DNA from: Gnetum montanum
Lineage: Eukaryota > Streptophyta > Gnetopsida > Gnetales > Gnetaceae
Direction: 5' to 3'
Length of the DNA stretch: 64,000 nucleotides
NCBI GenBank assembly: GCA_015680685.1
Contig: MNCI01022218.1
Location: 138,509-202,508, forward strand
The notes under the pieces were generated by a model, which did not search any database, was not told the origin of the DNA, and saw only the letters and a list, made by a program, of their open reading frames with translations. Below are positions 23,480-35,084 of the stretch, piece after piece; the stretch's first letter is position 1; the number at the start of each line of letters is the position of its first letter. The translations under genes and the position numbers were made by a program.

Positions 23480-23970
23480 ACTTCTTTTGTCTTTGTGGGT
23501 GTGCCCACCTCATGCATCTCATTCTCATCTTTGCTACGGATGCATCATCAAGAAACTCCACCTCTAACCCTTACTCTGTAACTATGTTGTTGATGGCCAG
23601 AGGGGTTGTGTAATTATCATGAATGATAACTTCAACACCTTCATACAAGCAGTGAATTTCTTGATGGATCAGGAAGGAGATAGCTCATAATTAGGCTAGC
23701 CATGGTCTACCCAATATTAAGTTAAAGCCTAGCATTTCCTCTATGACGATGAGTTCAGCAGTGGTGTCAAATTACTCCCATGCTACACAAGCTATGATGA
23801 TAGTACCCCTAACAATGACATGCAACCTATTAAAGGATTTCAGACATGTGGTTTTTGTCACTCTAATCAAGTCCACGAGGCCTAGTTTTTCCACGATGGT
23901 GTACAAAATTGCGTTTGTTGTTGTCCCATCATCAATGTGCACTCTCTAAATCATGCATTATCCAACATGT
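23480..23970 (-). pseudogene. Aspartic protease domain of Tat-like element
   Basis: The protease cuts the element polyprotein. On the minus strand the catalytic region reads HIDDGTTTNAILYTIVEKLGL, where DDG stands for the usual D(S/T/G)G, followed about 80 residues later by LGFNLILGRPWL, the family's flap-to-C-terminus signature (ILGRPW). Then comes a QEIHCLYEGVEVIIHDN strand as in Tat-type proteases. A handful of stops (after GRPWLA and in CVAWE) break the frame. Gag lies upstream. RT does not follow; the minisatellite and the antisense segment do. Confidence 0.75.
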
Positions 23971-26930
23971 ATGGTGATGAACATGGGGGTTGTTATGACT
24001 TCATTCATCTTAGGATTGACCTTAATTTCTTCATCATGAAATGTTAGGGATGTGGAACTTGATTATTGTGGTGTAGGGAGCAACATCACTATGTGGATGG
24101 AATTCTCATCTACGGGGATGTCCTTCATGATAGGAATGGAGGTTAACATCTGCACCAATGCTTCATTGTGAGCAGATGAGGTCATGATTACATCATATAG
24201 GCTCAATGCTATATTCTCCTATTTGAGTGCTTGCTTAACTTGGGCTAATGCATCCAAAAAATCTTTGCCATTACTTATGCTTTTTCTAGCTTTGACTTCT
24301 TCCATGTATCCTAAGAGATGGATCTCTCTTGGAGGAAGCTTGAGCTTTTCTTGGTTGGTTTGCCTAGGGACCTTAATTCTCCTTAACAATTTTCTTATTA
24401 TGGCCTATTCAATCATTTTGGCCATGGGAACCGTAGATATGGGTACCGGCTTTGGTGAACCTAGCACTCCTTGGTATCAATGTTGCCTAATCATTTGGTC
24501 TATGAGATACTCATTAGGCCTCCTGTGTTTCCATCTAAGAAATCTACCCATGTTGCTAGTAAATTCAGCTCTTGGATGGGAAGGGATTGATGCATTTCCT
24601 ACTACTAAGCTCTAGGTAGGTGAGAAGCTAGTATGTTATGGCATCCTTATGACAAAGGATGGCTGAATGGTTATTGTTACGACATGCTATGGGATTCTAA
24701 CCACAAAGGGCATTGTACATGCTTGAGGTGGCACTCTAACAATGAAAGAAGGCATCAAACCCATAGGGCTTGAGGAGGCCCTTACACTACCAGAGCACAC
24801 ATGGACCACAAATGGCCGCTACACCAATTCCAAGTTGTCATTAATACTAATAGCATTTATGACATAGCCTCCATCATATACATTAAGAAGGTCCTTGTAC
24901 ACCCTCATATATTGGTTCTGAGGTCTAACTAGGTTAGTCGTGTCAAGTACCAGCTCACCTCTGTCAGTCATTATTTGGAGATCATCATACATGGCTATGA
25001 AAAAATAAATGTTATGGCTGAGAAACTAATGGTAGTGGCAAAATCGATCTAGCCTAAAATGCCTTCGAACTAAGGGCTCATTTGGTGTAGTAGACATAAG
25101 ATTGCTTAGGAGCTTGTAATATCTATCATGTCTTTTACAAGCATCTTCAAACATTTTCTTATACTAGATGTGCCCAACTTTGAGCAATTGGTCCAATAGT
25201 TCCAAAAGTTTCAATGGCAATGAGGTGTACTTAGAGTGATTTTTATGCTTAAAGTTAGGTGTTGGAACTACCTGTGCTATGGCCACAAGTGACATGGGCT
25301 AGTTGGTTGTCGTAGTGCTAGGGTTGGCAACTTTGTTTTTAGCCAAGACTTTGGGTGGCCTAGTTGTTCACCTTGGGTTGGTTGTTTTGGCCTCTTTGGC
25401 TATAGTTTCCATGGTTTCATTCTACTTTCCCTTATCCTTGTCCCTCTTTGCATGCAAGTTTTTGTAGGCCACATAGGTCAAATCCTTGCTGGCTTCTGCC
25501 ACATCTTGTATGCTCTTTATGTGGGCAAAGGCTTGGCTTAGGGACTGCAGGCCCAAGTAGTACAATTTTCACTTTATGAAGTCATTGACTGCATCCTTAA
25601 AGATGGCCAAGAGGTGTTTTTCAACTATTAGCTCTCATATTTTTTTTAATGAGGTTCTCCAACATTGAATGAATTTTTTCACAGGCTCTAGGTGGTCCTA
25701 CTTAATTTGCATCAATTGGTCTAGGGTGGTTTCTAGATTCAAGTTGTATTTTTAGCGCATTATGAAGGTCCTCCAAAGAGGAGATAGAGCTTATAGGCAA
25801 TGCACGGTACCAGTCTAGCATCTTACTGGTGAGTGACATGGAAAACATGTGTATGATGGCATGTGGCCATGCTTGGAATAGTAAAAACTCTAATCTAATT
25901 GTGACTAGATGTGCGTTGGGGTTCCCCTCACCATTTTATTTTATGAACTAAGGTAGTGGAACCCTAGTTATGAGAGTTAGTGGTGGGACCACAGGACTTA
26001 TAGGGTGGTCTTGGTAAAAGTCCAACACTTTCCTAGTTTTGAAGGAGGTAGCCTTGAGTTACTTCACCTCTTCCATTAGGCTTTGAATCATCTAGAACAC
26101 TTGGTCTAAGTTGTGAGATGTTCTAGCTAATTGTGTTGGTTGTGTGATTTTCTATTGGACTAATGGTGTGGTCCATGGCCTAGTTTTGGGTTGTGGAATT
26201 ATAGAATGTGCTTGATGTATGGGTTGTGCTACAGGGAAAGTGATTGTGATAGGCAATGCATACATGGGTTGGGCTAACGCCAAGGACACTAACAAAATAG
26301 ATAAGATGTGGGATGCCCAAGTTACTTGGGGCCTAGAGATGTGCCCTATGTGGAATTGTTGTTGAGCTAACATGGTTGTAATAGGCAATGGTAGCTAGCT
26401 GGGTGGTAATGATGCCATTAAGGGTAAGCTAAATGAAGCTACAACATCAAGATGTGAATGTTGTGTTTGATGCATCACTATCATAGGCGTTCACCTAGAA
26501 TGTGATTCTAATGCTATGACAGTCTCAAGGAGAATAGGTATATGAGACTGTGGAAGAGCCAAACCATGGATCACTCATTGGAAGATGATGTGGAAATAGC
26601 CCTCATGCTTAGAGTGAGCTTTGAACTTGTCCTCTTCTACCTAAATGAGCTCTTTGTGGTCTATCCCTACTTCGCACTCACCTACTTAGATGAGCTAGGC
26701 TAACATCCAACGATAGGGCTCTATGAGTGGGATAATATTGAGTGAGGAGGGGATATACTCCCATCCATTGCAATGAATTAGTTCATAGCCTCATTTTTCT
26801 TTCATATCTAAGTGGTCTACGAATAACCCTACTTGAATCTTTACGCATATAAAGTTGTATTGTCTGTTACTTAGCATGGCATACTCTAGGTCTTGGCCAT
26901 GCAACCTAATGGATTGCGTTGGCTCTGCCA
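23971..26930 (-). pseudogene. Gag of Tat-like Ty3/Gypsy element
   Basis: Structural capsid protein. The minus-strand translation carries the retrotransposon gag core NGEGNPNAHLVTIRLEFLLF, followed by HMFSMSLTSKMLDWYRALP and ISSLEDLHNALKIQLES, with the expected GxGDP, LxGxAxxWY-type and aspartate-rich pattern. The N-terminal half includes a Pro/Gln-rich stretch within the open frame 26,388-26,152. The C-terminal half is basic (SLCPHKEHTRCG) and heavily broken. The homologous gag at 4,500-7,050 has the same order. A leader of about 570 bases separates it from the primer-binding site. Plus-strand open frames here (23,743-23,949; 24,184-24,615) are shadows. Confidence 0.8.
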
Positions 26931-27501
26931 TCATAGGATTCCAAAGGTTATCAATCCTAGTTTCTTGTTAGATGGGCAAGATAGCAAGTATGCTTAGGAC
27001 TAATGTAAAGGCTATTCTAAGTTCATGAATGTAGATTAAGTTGCAAGGGGAGACTACAAGGGTTGCTAATTATGAAATACTACTAACATCACTAACTACA
27101 CTAACTATGCTTTCTATAATATAGGCTAACTATGCTCTCCACACTAGAGAGCTAACTACGCTTTATACACTAGAGGCTAACTACGCTCTCCATGCCAAAA
27201 AACTAACTATACTCTCTACACTAGAGGCTAATTATGCTCCGACCAAAAGTGTAAGGAATTTGGCAAATAGTGGATATGTGCTTTGCATCGCTACATGGGG
27301 TTCCAAGGGAACTGATGATGGGGTCCAGTCTACAACAACCGATTATTAAATAACACATGTGCTAGCCTAAGATCTAGCTACTACTACATGCACAACAAGT
27401 CAATAGGGATGTTATGATCTATGCTAGCCTGAAGCCAACAATGATAATGTAGAGAGAATGTGAGACAACCACCAATAGAGTCTAAAAAAGAAAATAGTTT
27501 T
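26931..27501 (-). other. 5' leader of the composite element
   Basis: No coding content. Positions 27,090-27,240 hold five copies of a roughly 25-30-base unit with CTAACTAyGCTCTCyACACTAGAG. In three of them the central dinucleotide is CG, TG or CA, which looks like decay of one ancestral CpG. Confidence 0.45.
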
Positions 27502-27520
27502 GGCCCTCCTTCTAGCACTA
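27502..27520 (-). promoter_or_regulatory. Primer-binding site of the composite element
   Basis: The minus strand reads TAGTGCTAGAAGGAGGGCC, differing by one base from the site at 7,816-7,834 (TGG to TAG at the start). It lies between the 5' LTR and the gag leader. The primer tRNA is not assigned. Confidence 0.55.
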
Positions 27521-29074
27521 GAAACTATGGCAACCAAAAACGTTGGTGGCTGGAACACTGAGGTCCATGGGTGCACAACCTAATCCAAAGTCCATGCAAG
27601 GGCTTTCTAGAGGTAGAGATGAGGCACCTTGAATGATTTCATTGATAGAATAGGAACTAAGTAGATGTGATAGGGCTATAGCGTGGTTAGCTCCAATGGT
27701 AATGCAAAATGATACTAAGTGTTCAAGTAGTGTCGATGATGTCAATGATGTCAATGGAGTTGAGTGTAGTCAAGACATTCGATGAAAATAAGGATGTCAT
27801 CATGTAGAGACTATTGTCCAAGCGTAGTCTTAGGCATGGCCATGTGGTGAAACAATGAAAAAATGCAAATAAAATGCTACAAATGCAAAGAAAGAAAGAG
27901 ATAGAAGCAGAACACCACCCCAAATGGGGTTTAGTGTAGTTAACACAAAAAGGGGTTAAAAGGTACACAATGTACAACATGCACAATGGACAACATAGTC
28001 ACAGTCTCAAGGGTGTTTGGCCATGAAGACTTATGTTCCACCTTGATGTTTGTGCATACTAGGTTTGTGCTATAGTGTACCATTGGTTGTAGTATTTAGT
28101 TGGGCTATGGAGGTGTGTGGTGGTCTACAACTTTACCTCTCTTTGGTTCGCCAAGATGCCTTTGTTTTTCTTCCAAGCGCTCCTTAGATTTTTTGATGCC
28201 AAAAATTTTCCAACACTTCAATTTTGTCAATCCTAAAGAAAATTGAGGATGGGGGTATTTATAGGATTAGTTTTAGCATCAAATGGAAGATGGCTACCAC
28301 GTGGAAAAGGGATGGTTGGAACTATGTTGTCATCCAACTATTCTCTTCACTGTGCTGGTGGTGTTGCGCTTTATTGTACTTTACTAGACTTTGCAAGACT
28401 GTAACTACACTGCTAATTGCACATATATGCACCAAGAGGACCACAAGGTACCTAAAAAAATGCAATTTTATAGACTACGCTCCAGGACTATGCTCTCCAC
28501 TATGTTGCATGGGGTCGAGCATAGTTACAATTTCAGGGCCAAAAAGGGAATACAAAAAGACGTATTTTACTAACTACACTTGCCGAAGATGAGTTGGAAT
28601 TGAGCTAAGTGCTAGTTCTATGTTGTGGCGGCCACTAGAAACTATTCTAGCTAACTATGCTTGACTACACTCTGGACTAGGGGAGAGCATATTCTAACAC
28701 TTCAAAAAAATTGCAAAAAATTGGTCATGTGCTGATTATGCTCTCCATTGGAGGCTGACTATGCTTCCAACTGGGGTTGAGCATGATCTCAACACTTAGG
28801 AAAATGTGCAAAAATTAGGCCTTCGTGCTAACTATTCTCTCCACAAGAGGCTAACTATGTTCTAGGGTAGTGGAGAGCATAGTTTTGACACTTAGAAAAA
28901 TCTAGAGCAACTGACTTTGTGTTGACACTTAGAAAAAAATTGCAAAACCAGCCTTCGTGTTGACTACACTCTTCATTGAAGGCTGACTACACTCTGGGGA
29001 AATGGAGAGCATAGTTCTAACACTTAGAAAAATTTGTAGTTGGGATGTTGTGGTCAAGATTTTGTGGTGTTTCA
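27521..29074 (-). mobile_element. 5' LTR of composite Tat-like element
   Basis: It matches 10,189-11,697 along its length, including the tail of alternating CTAACTATG/CTGACTACA words and AACACTTAGAAAAAT. On the minus strand it begins TGAAACACCACAAAATC at 29,074. The exact 3' end next to the primer-binding site is uncertain by some bases. Beyond 29,074 the flank is itself a copy of the left-edge LTR, so this element probably inserted into an older LTR. A 5-base duplication could not be confirmed because the left outer boundary is rearranged. Confidence 0.65.
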
Positions 29075-29300
29075 TAGTTAAGGTTATACCTCTACAAAAC
29101 CCATGAAAATGCCAAATTTGGTAGTCCCCAAGGCACTTTTGACCTTCCCAAGCCCATAGATAGACATAATAGCACTTTTTCACTTGAAAAGTGAGGTAGT
29201 AATAATTTATGAGGCATTTTTCAGCTCTAACAAGTTAAAAGATGTAAGATTGTAGCTTATGGGCTACTAATCTTACATTTACAACAAAATTTTACCTCAA
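29075..29300 (-). repeat. Inverted copy of the left-edge LTR segment
   Basis: The reverse complement of this stretch matches about 160-400: shared words include AAAAATGCCTCATAA, GGCTTGGGAAGGTCAAAA and CATGGGTTTTGTAGAGGTAT against AATGGGTTTTATGGGGGGTA. It probably is the target sequence into which the LTR ending at 29,074 inserted. Confidence 0.5.
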
Positions 29301-30143
29301 GTCGAATGACAAAAGCTACAAGTTGAGACATGTATTTTCTAAGTGATGATTCAATTTCCTTGGAGGCTTTCATGAATATCAATGATTAGGAGATCTGACT
29401 ATGCCTCACCAAGGTACATTAACTATAAGAGATATTCGCAAGATAAGGATACACTGGCCAAGGTAACTCTTATCCATCTTACAATCTTATTAGAATATTA
29501 ATTGATTAAGGTCATTGTTAAGTTTCTTTTAGAAGACTAGTAGCCATGGTCTAAGTTAATCTTGTTTGGTTTTGAACTTATTATCTCTAAATACGCAACC
29601 CTTATAACTTGGTGTTACCTATCCTTACTTAATACTAAAGATACTAGAAAGTCTAAGAAGGTGAACCTAGTAATAAGATTGGTTCATCCTCACCTAATTA
29701 ATAAAGTTTATTATCATGAGACCTATAGGAAAACTAGTACTCGATGGAAATATTACGATATCTTGCTTCCCCTTAGTACCTAGCGTATAAGCTTGATGCA
29801 AGAGCATAAGCTTACATCATAATTGCCAAGTCATAGGGTAAAAGTATTATCTCATTACATTTAAGGATTAGTATATCATTCATAATCAAATTCTAAGTCA
29901 TCTAGAATTCATCATGTTACCCATAAATTAGCCTAAGAAGGTTTTAAATTTTAAAAATCCAACTTAGGATTTTGATCATAAAACCATATCCAACACATAG
30001 TACTCATTAAGATGATTCTAATGGTATAAATTTTGTCTCAATTAGACTTACGGTTTGGGAGATCTTATTCTTTTAAAGTTCTTATTATGCCTACATTATA
30101 AAAATAATAAATTATTTAATTAAAAAAAAAGTCAATATTTTAG

Positions 30144-30214
30144 GGTTGGGAATCAAACTTGGAATCTCCCTTTACCCAATACAAACTCATGCCCTATCAT
30201 TATGTTAACAACCA
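30144..30214 (-). other. tRNA-like relic
   Basis: On the minus strand GTTAACATAATGATAGGGC resembles a tRNA D-arm/box A, and AGTTTGATTCCC about 45 bases later resembles box B (GGTTCGATTCC). The T-arm-like pairing is partly kept. It is probably a fossil tRNA-derived sequence; it has no intact box B and no proven fold. Confidence 0.35.
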
Positions 30215-30298
30215 AGGTAAGGTAGAATAAACTAATATTAAAAAGTTAGAAAAAACAAAGAGAAATGTTAATGTTAAAATTTTTGGGACATGGAAATG

Positions 30299-30373
30299 AC
30301 CCTCGAATCTAGGAATTGCCAAACCCAAGTCCTAACCATTATATAATTAACCACTTGGTACCATCCCAAGTTG
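30299..30373 (-). other. Second tRNA-like relic, same strand
   Basis: On the minus strand TACCAAGTGGTTAA (box-A-like) is followed by AGATTCGAGGGTC (box-B-like). It lies about 85 bases from the relic at 30,144-30,214 and in the same orientation, so the pair could be two decayed copies of one tRNA-derived repeat. Confidence 0.35.
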
Positions 30374-30384
30374 TTTTTTAAAAT

Positions 30385-30405
30385 TATATATATATATATA
30401 TATAT
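30385..30405. repeat. TA microsatellite
   Basis: An uninterrupted alternating TA run of 21 bases. Confidence 0.9.
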
Positions 30406-32264
30406 GATTTAAGGGTCATGAGACCCTGGAAGGACCAACACGGCTACATTGGTCTATTATTAAACTAGGAAGGCGCATGCCATGCACTACCCCATCCATC
30501 TACAACTATGTGCCATAGCTACACCTCTGTCACCATCTTCACTGCACATCACTATCATCGCCATCCCTCTACAACACCTACTATCTTCATCTCGTTGCAC
30601 CACTAACTACTATCCTTCACCAACATGCTCTACATTACCACTGCAAATTCATGCATTGTAGATGCACATTGCTACCACTACATGTAAAAAAAGAAAAAAT
30701 ATATATTTTTGTAGCTCTACCAAAGCTACACTGACCATTGGGGCTATGTCAGCCATGAAGGCCACACCAATGCATGATGCCATCACTACTGCCTCTGCTA
30801 CCTCATGGATCACACAAACCCTCAAACACCATTTCTACCAACTAAATCCATCATGTGTGCTACTGTTCATCCCATCAATACCATCTCCTACCACTATGCG
30901 TACTTGTGTGTTGCCTAAATTTTCAATTTAAAAAAAAATTGCATACCATGCAACCTACAAGAGTTAATTTCTGATTCTTAGATTATATTTGGTACAATAT
31001 CTGATTCTTATAAGTTATCAAGTTACTAGAGTTAATTTCTAAAGAAGAAGTTAAGAAAAAGCAAGATCAGGCTCTTCCATCCTGAATAAGACTATCCAAT
31101 CATATACCACTTATGGAAAAATTACAACTACTTTCATTAATCCCTAAGGTTGATCAAGATTAGGAAGTATCTTAACCTTGATTTAATTTTATAATATTAC
31201 TATTTTATTTATTATTTATTTTATATTTTAATTTGATAAGTAAAATATCCTGGATAACACAAGTTCGGAATATGGATTTGTCCTACCTTCACTTGGATAA
31301 CCAGATGCAAGTTGCACTTTGTGACCCTGGTTAGGACTGGTGATTGGTGGTTGGTGGTTGGTAGATCTTTAATTCACCTCTTGTCATTATCTTAGAAAAT
31401 GAGGTAAGTATTAATAAAATAATATTTAATGCTTATATAACATGTTCTCACTTATATTTTGTTTGCAGAATAAGCAAAAAAACAATGGGATATGCAAGGA
31501 GACATCAAAGTATTGGAATATATGAGCATCAAAGAAGTACTAAAGCTTGAAAAAAGATAGTGAACATGGACTAGTTCGAGAATGAACAAAACCTAAGGAG
31601 GGTAAATTGTAAAATTCCCATTCCCAAATGGTGTTGCTACATAACAAAGATCGTGCCTCTTTATAACAAGTGTTATCATTATCATAACAAGACCCAAAAT
31701 GGGAGTTGTAATTGAGACCCAAAAAGGGTGTGTTGTAATAACAAATATGCTTCTTGAGCTAACCTTTGGGAGTTTGACCTAAGGAGTTTATGCATGGGCA
31801 TTAGAAATTGTATTAGCATGGAGTTGTAGAGCTGGTAAAGGTAAGTAATGAAAGCTGAATGAAGTGGAATAGGAAGAGGACTAGCCATCCCTTCTAGCTA
31901 GTTGTAGGCTTAAGTGTAGTGGCAATGTTGGATTACCTCTAAGGGATAGATGTTGAAGGAAGAAAACTCAAAGAACACTCACATAGCATGATCCAGATAC
32001 AATATTTTGCACCAATAAAACCTTGTTCTCTTTTCACTTTTGCATTTTCCTATTATTTCCTTTAAGTTTAATGTCAAATGTTACATATATTTGACGTTTA
32101 CTATGTTATCTTCTTATGCCTAATGTATAATATAATGTATATTTAGTTTTTTTCATGACATCCGAGAATGGAATGTCATATTAACAAGAAAAATAATGAA
32201 TCAGTTATTGATTAATTAATTAGTTAAACATTAAGTTTAAGGAAACCTGACTTTTGATTAGAGG

Positions 32265-33100
32265 AATATCTTCAGTCATGGATAACATGTCTTTCTAGTC
32301 ACATGAATAGACTAGTTTAAGAAACATTTGTAATTCCTACAAGTAGTCTACCTTTAACCATGGGTAACATGTCTTTCCTATGATACCCAAAAAATCATAT
32401 TCATTTTCTTTTATAAATTAATTAATTAGTGATTATGATTTCCTTACTAGAGAACTACTCTCAAGCATGGGTAACATATCTTTCTAGTGACATGGTAAGA
32501 AAACACTTATATAAGAACAAGCCCTCATCAAGAATTAAAATATGAGTAATGACATAAATACATGGATTAATAAGAGCCATAGAAAAAGTGTAAAGAGTTA
32601 GCAAGTTTCCTTGATGTCACACCCTTTTTAATTTCCTCTTGGTCCTTCCGCCTTTCCTCAAGGAATAATGATCATGAATTAGTTTTAGTTTTGATATGAG
32701 AAGAACCATACTACTTTTATTATGAGGATCTTTTATTCATAAAATGGAAGGAATGAATGTCATGGTTTCACTACTTTACACGATTTCCTATCCAACCATC
32801 TTAATAGCATAGTACATAATCCAAATAATAAACTTGGCCTTCTTGTACAAAATTAATTATCTTTATTAATACAAACAAATAAGAGAAAACATAAAAAGTA
32901 AAGTATAAAATTACCCAAATAAAAAGGATAAAATTCATAGGAAAATAAAATTTCAAAGAAAAAGAAAAATGGGTAAGAAAAAGAAAATTAAAAGAACATT
33001 GTAAAAAAAATAGTATAAAATAAATCATCATAAGATAACATACCAAATTAGTATCTTTCCCATGACAAAGATTAAGGGAGGAGATACAGAATATATAATG
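32265..33100 (-). repeat. 3' region of a minus-strand Athila-like element
   Basis: The reverse complement matches 55,140-55,880 of the plus-strand Athila-like element: a pyrimidine-rich stretch, TTAATAAAG, GACATCAAGGAAA, and GAAAGACATGTTACCCATG followed by an AGGTAGTCCTCTAGTAAGG-like word. The GAAAGACATGTTACCCATG-type motif occurs three times here (about 32,275, 32,360 and 32,470) and twice at 55,737-55,873. It sits directly downstream of the integrase tail at 33,290-33,610, as in the other element. The minus-strand open frame at 32,801-33,046 is the Phe-rich translation of the pyrimidine tract. Confidence 0.65.
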
Positions 33101-33610
33101 GGCTTAAGTATGGATAGAGATGGCACTAGGATGTGTGGATATGGAGAAATCCTTAAACTATTTCACTTATTATGTGTTGATTAAATTAAATATTTTGAGT
33201 GACTAGGATGCTAAATATGCATGATGTCTAATTGGAAAATGGATTGGATAATGTAAGATCCTTTTCACAAGATTTGGAGTTTTATTCATTAAGGTACATG
33301 TATTAGGTTCTGGTAAAGGGCTTTATCTCTTAGTTAAAATTCTACTCCTTAAGTCGTAGCATAATGCAATTTTTTGGTATATGCCTTAAGCACTTCACTC
33401 ATCATAAGAGCTACTCTTCTATTCTCATCTAGCACATCAAGGTTTGTGAGATGTTCCTTTAGTGCAAGAATAATATTAAGGTCAAAATCATAGGCCATGT
33501 TGAGTGTACATAACTTTTCTTTGATGGGAAGTATTGGTAGCTTACCATATACTTACTCATAAGTACCTAATGAGTCATTTAGTGGAATGTTGTAAGTCAA
33601 TTATAAACCC
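33101..33610 (-). pseudogene. C-terminal end of an Athila-like integrase
   Basis: The minus-strand translation from about 33,610 gives NIPLNDSLGTYE, then VYGKLPILPIKEKLCTLN, LNIILALKEHLTNLDVLDENRRVALMM and LRDKALYQNLIHVP. It aligns with the plus-strand integrase end at 54,600-55,001 (VYGKLPMLPI...LLQENRLVALMNNE). The catalytic core is missing: to the right of 33,610 the similarity stops abruptly. A deletion or an insertion, perhaps that of the plus-strand gag element at 35,085, explains this. It is not functional. Confidence 0.75.
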
Positions 33611-35084
33611 TAGATTCAGGGTGGGTCTTATGCACCCATTATTTGTGGTTTTTGCATATATGATCAAGGTTTCTATCTCTTAGGTTTGCATCCTTGTCTT
33701 CCAATTCACACTCATAGATTTGGAGCATGTTTCAAGCTTATTGAAGAGTTTTCAGCTTCATTCAAAGATCCTTGAAAGGCTCCAAAATGTTCCTAGGCAT
33801 CCTAGTTTTCACTTGAGATAATGGAGGTGAAGTATGATGGCTAGGATTCATTGGCTTTCTTACAATATTGTAGGGGCACTAATGCATCCCCCTTGATATC
33901 CTAGTTTGGGTTTGTTTCCTTCTCTACCTCCTCAATTGCATTCTAGGATATCTCACCTATGCTAATGGTCTTCCATTAATGATTGGGAACTAGAAAATCC
34001 CTATCATTTTGCTAAAAATGCTATAAATATCTAGGATTAGCTTCATACAAAAAAAATTTAGTTCTAGGCATTTTCCTTTAGATTTTAGTATCGAAGATTT
34101 CTTCTTCCCTTGGTTAACTGATCCATTTCCTATTTTATGTGTGTTTTGAGTCATCACTTTCATGAGTGCAGTCAAACTCTATCAAAGTATTATTATTCTT
34201 ATGTAGCCCAAAACCATTTGGTCAATGCAAATTCTAGTGTTTGTGTAGTGAATAAATTTTATGTTTTTTCCTCATTTTTGCACCACTTAGGTCTTCAACA
34301 TTAAAATACTATAAACATCATAAAACATTAAAACCATAAAAATATTTATTCATTACTCATTTTCATAAGCTACAACAATTCAATCTTACCCAAGGAGGTC
34401 ACAACTGTACTACATGGTCTTGGGCCATTGAAGTTGGAACGAAGAGTCATTTTATTTATATCTATATTTCTTTGTATGTTTGTGGTTTTGCCTCTATGCA
34501 TTGAGAAATTGCAACATGAGTATTGCTTCTATTCCCAGGTGGGATTACAATACATGTGTGTTCATTATTACTTATTTGTTTCTTATAATTTTAAAATCCT
34601 TAAAAATTATAAAACATAAAATTACAAATATTTTTTAAATATCATACCATGACAACAAATGATATAACTATACCATATGTATCATATGCCTTATAATATC
34701 TTGTATATGTATTGGATACAATGATATACATTAGTGTTCTTGGCAATTCTCTCAACATTGTCCTTAAAGCTTATGACCAAATCATATTACAATTTTTATG
34801 ATATGTCCCATTGGTCCAAAATTAGTGGGACCCTCATCACTAGTATCATTATGAGGAAGGAATTTGGTGAATTATTTGAAAATACTTGTACATTCTTGAT
34901 TTTGATTTTCATTCAAAATAAGTTATGTTTTATGTTGCATGTCTAGGCTGTGAACATAAATAAAATGGTATATAACACTAAGAGCCACTAAAGATCTCTA
35001 GTGATGTACAAAAATGATGAAGAGATTTCATTAACTTTTAGCATTCAAAGAGTAAGACCCTTCGACTTGTTGTGTTAGCTTATC
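33611..35084. other. Unassigned; possible leader or LTR of the next element
   Basis: No domain or repeat partner recognised. It is AT-rich with no primer-binding site I can defend. A hydrophobic plus-strand frame at 34,428-34,619 would encode a membrane-like peptide but has no supporting context. Confidence 0.3.

Larger units (their letters stand above)
10189..29074 (-). mobile_element. Composite Tat-like LTR-retrotransposon, about 19 kb
   Basis: LTRs, polypurine tract and primer-binding site bracket an interior holding gag and protease at the 5' side and RT, RNase H, second RNase H and integrase at the 3' side, all on the minus strand. The roughly 6.9 kb between protease and RT carries a minisatellite, an antisense intron-bearing segment and LTR-like words, which normally belong downstream of pol. 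So this may be one giant Ogre-like element with an unusual order, or a chimera in which a gag-protease-only copy and an autonomous copy were joined by recombination. I favour the chimera. Confidence 0.5.
29301..32264. other. Unassigned AT-rich DNA with tRNA-like relics and simple repeats
   Basis: No gene or retroelement domain recognised. Positions 30,470-30,930 are a C/A/T-rich low-complexity stretch (CTACCACT, ACCATC words). A TA microsatellite lies at 30,385-30,405, and a GGTTGGTGGTTGG run near 31,345. It may be the degraded 3' part of the minus-strand Athila-like element whose integrase end is at 33,290-33,610, but I could not find its env-position ORF. Confidence 0.35.

Noticed and set aside
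24184-24615. 143-residue plus-strand open frame
   Set aside because: Shadow of the minus-strand gag C-terminal region.
34428-34619. Hydrophobic 63-residue plus-strand peptide
   Set aside because: Short, AT-rich, no start context or neighbours; chance hydrophobicity is likely.
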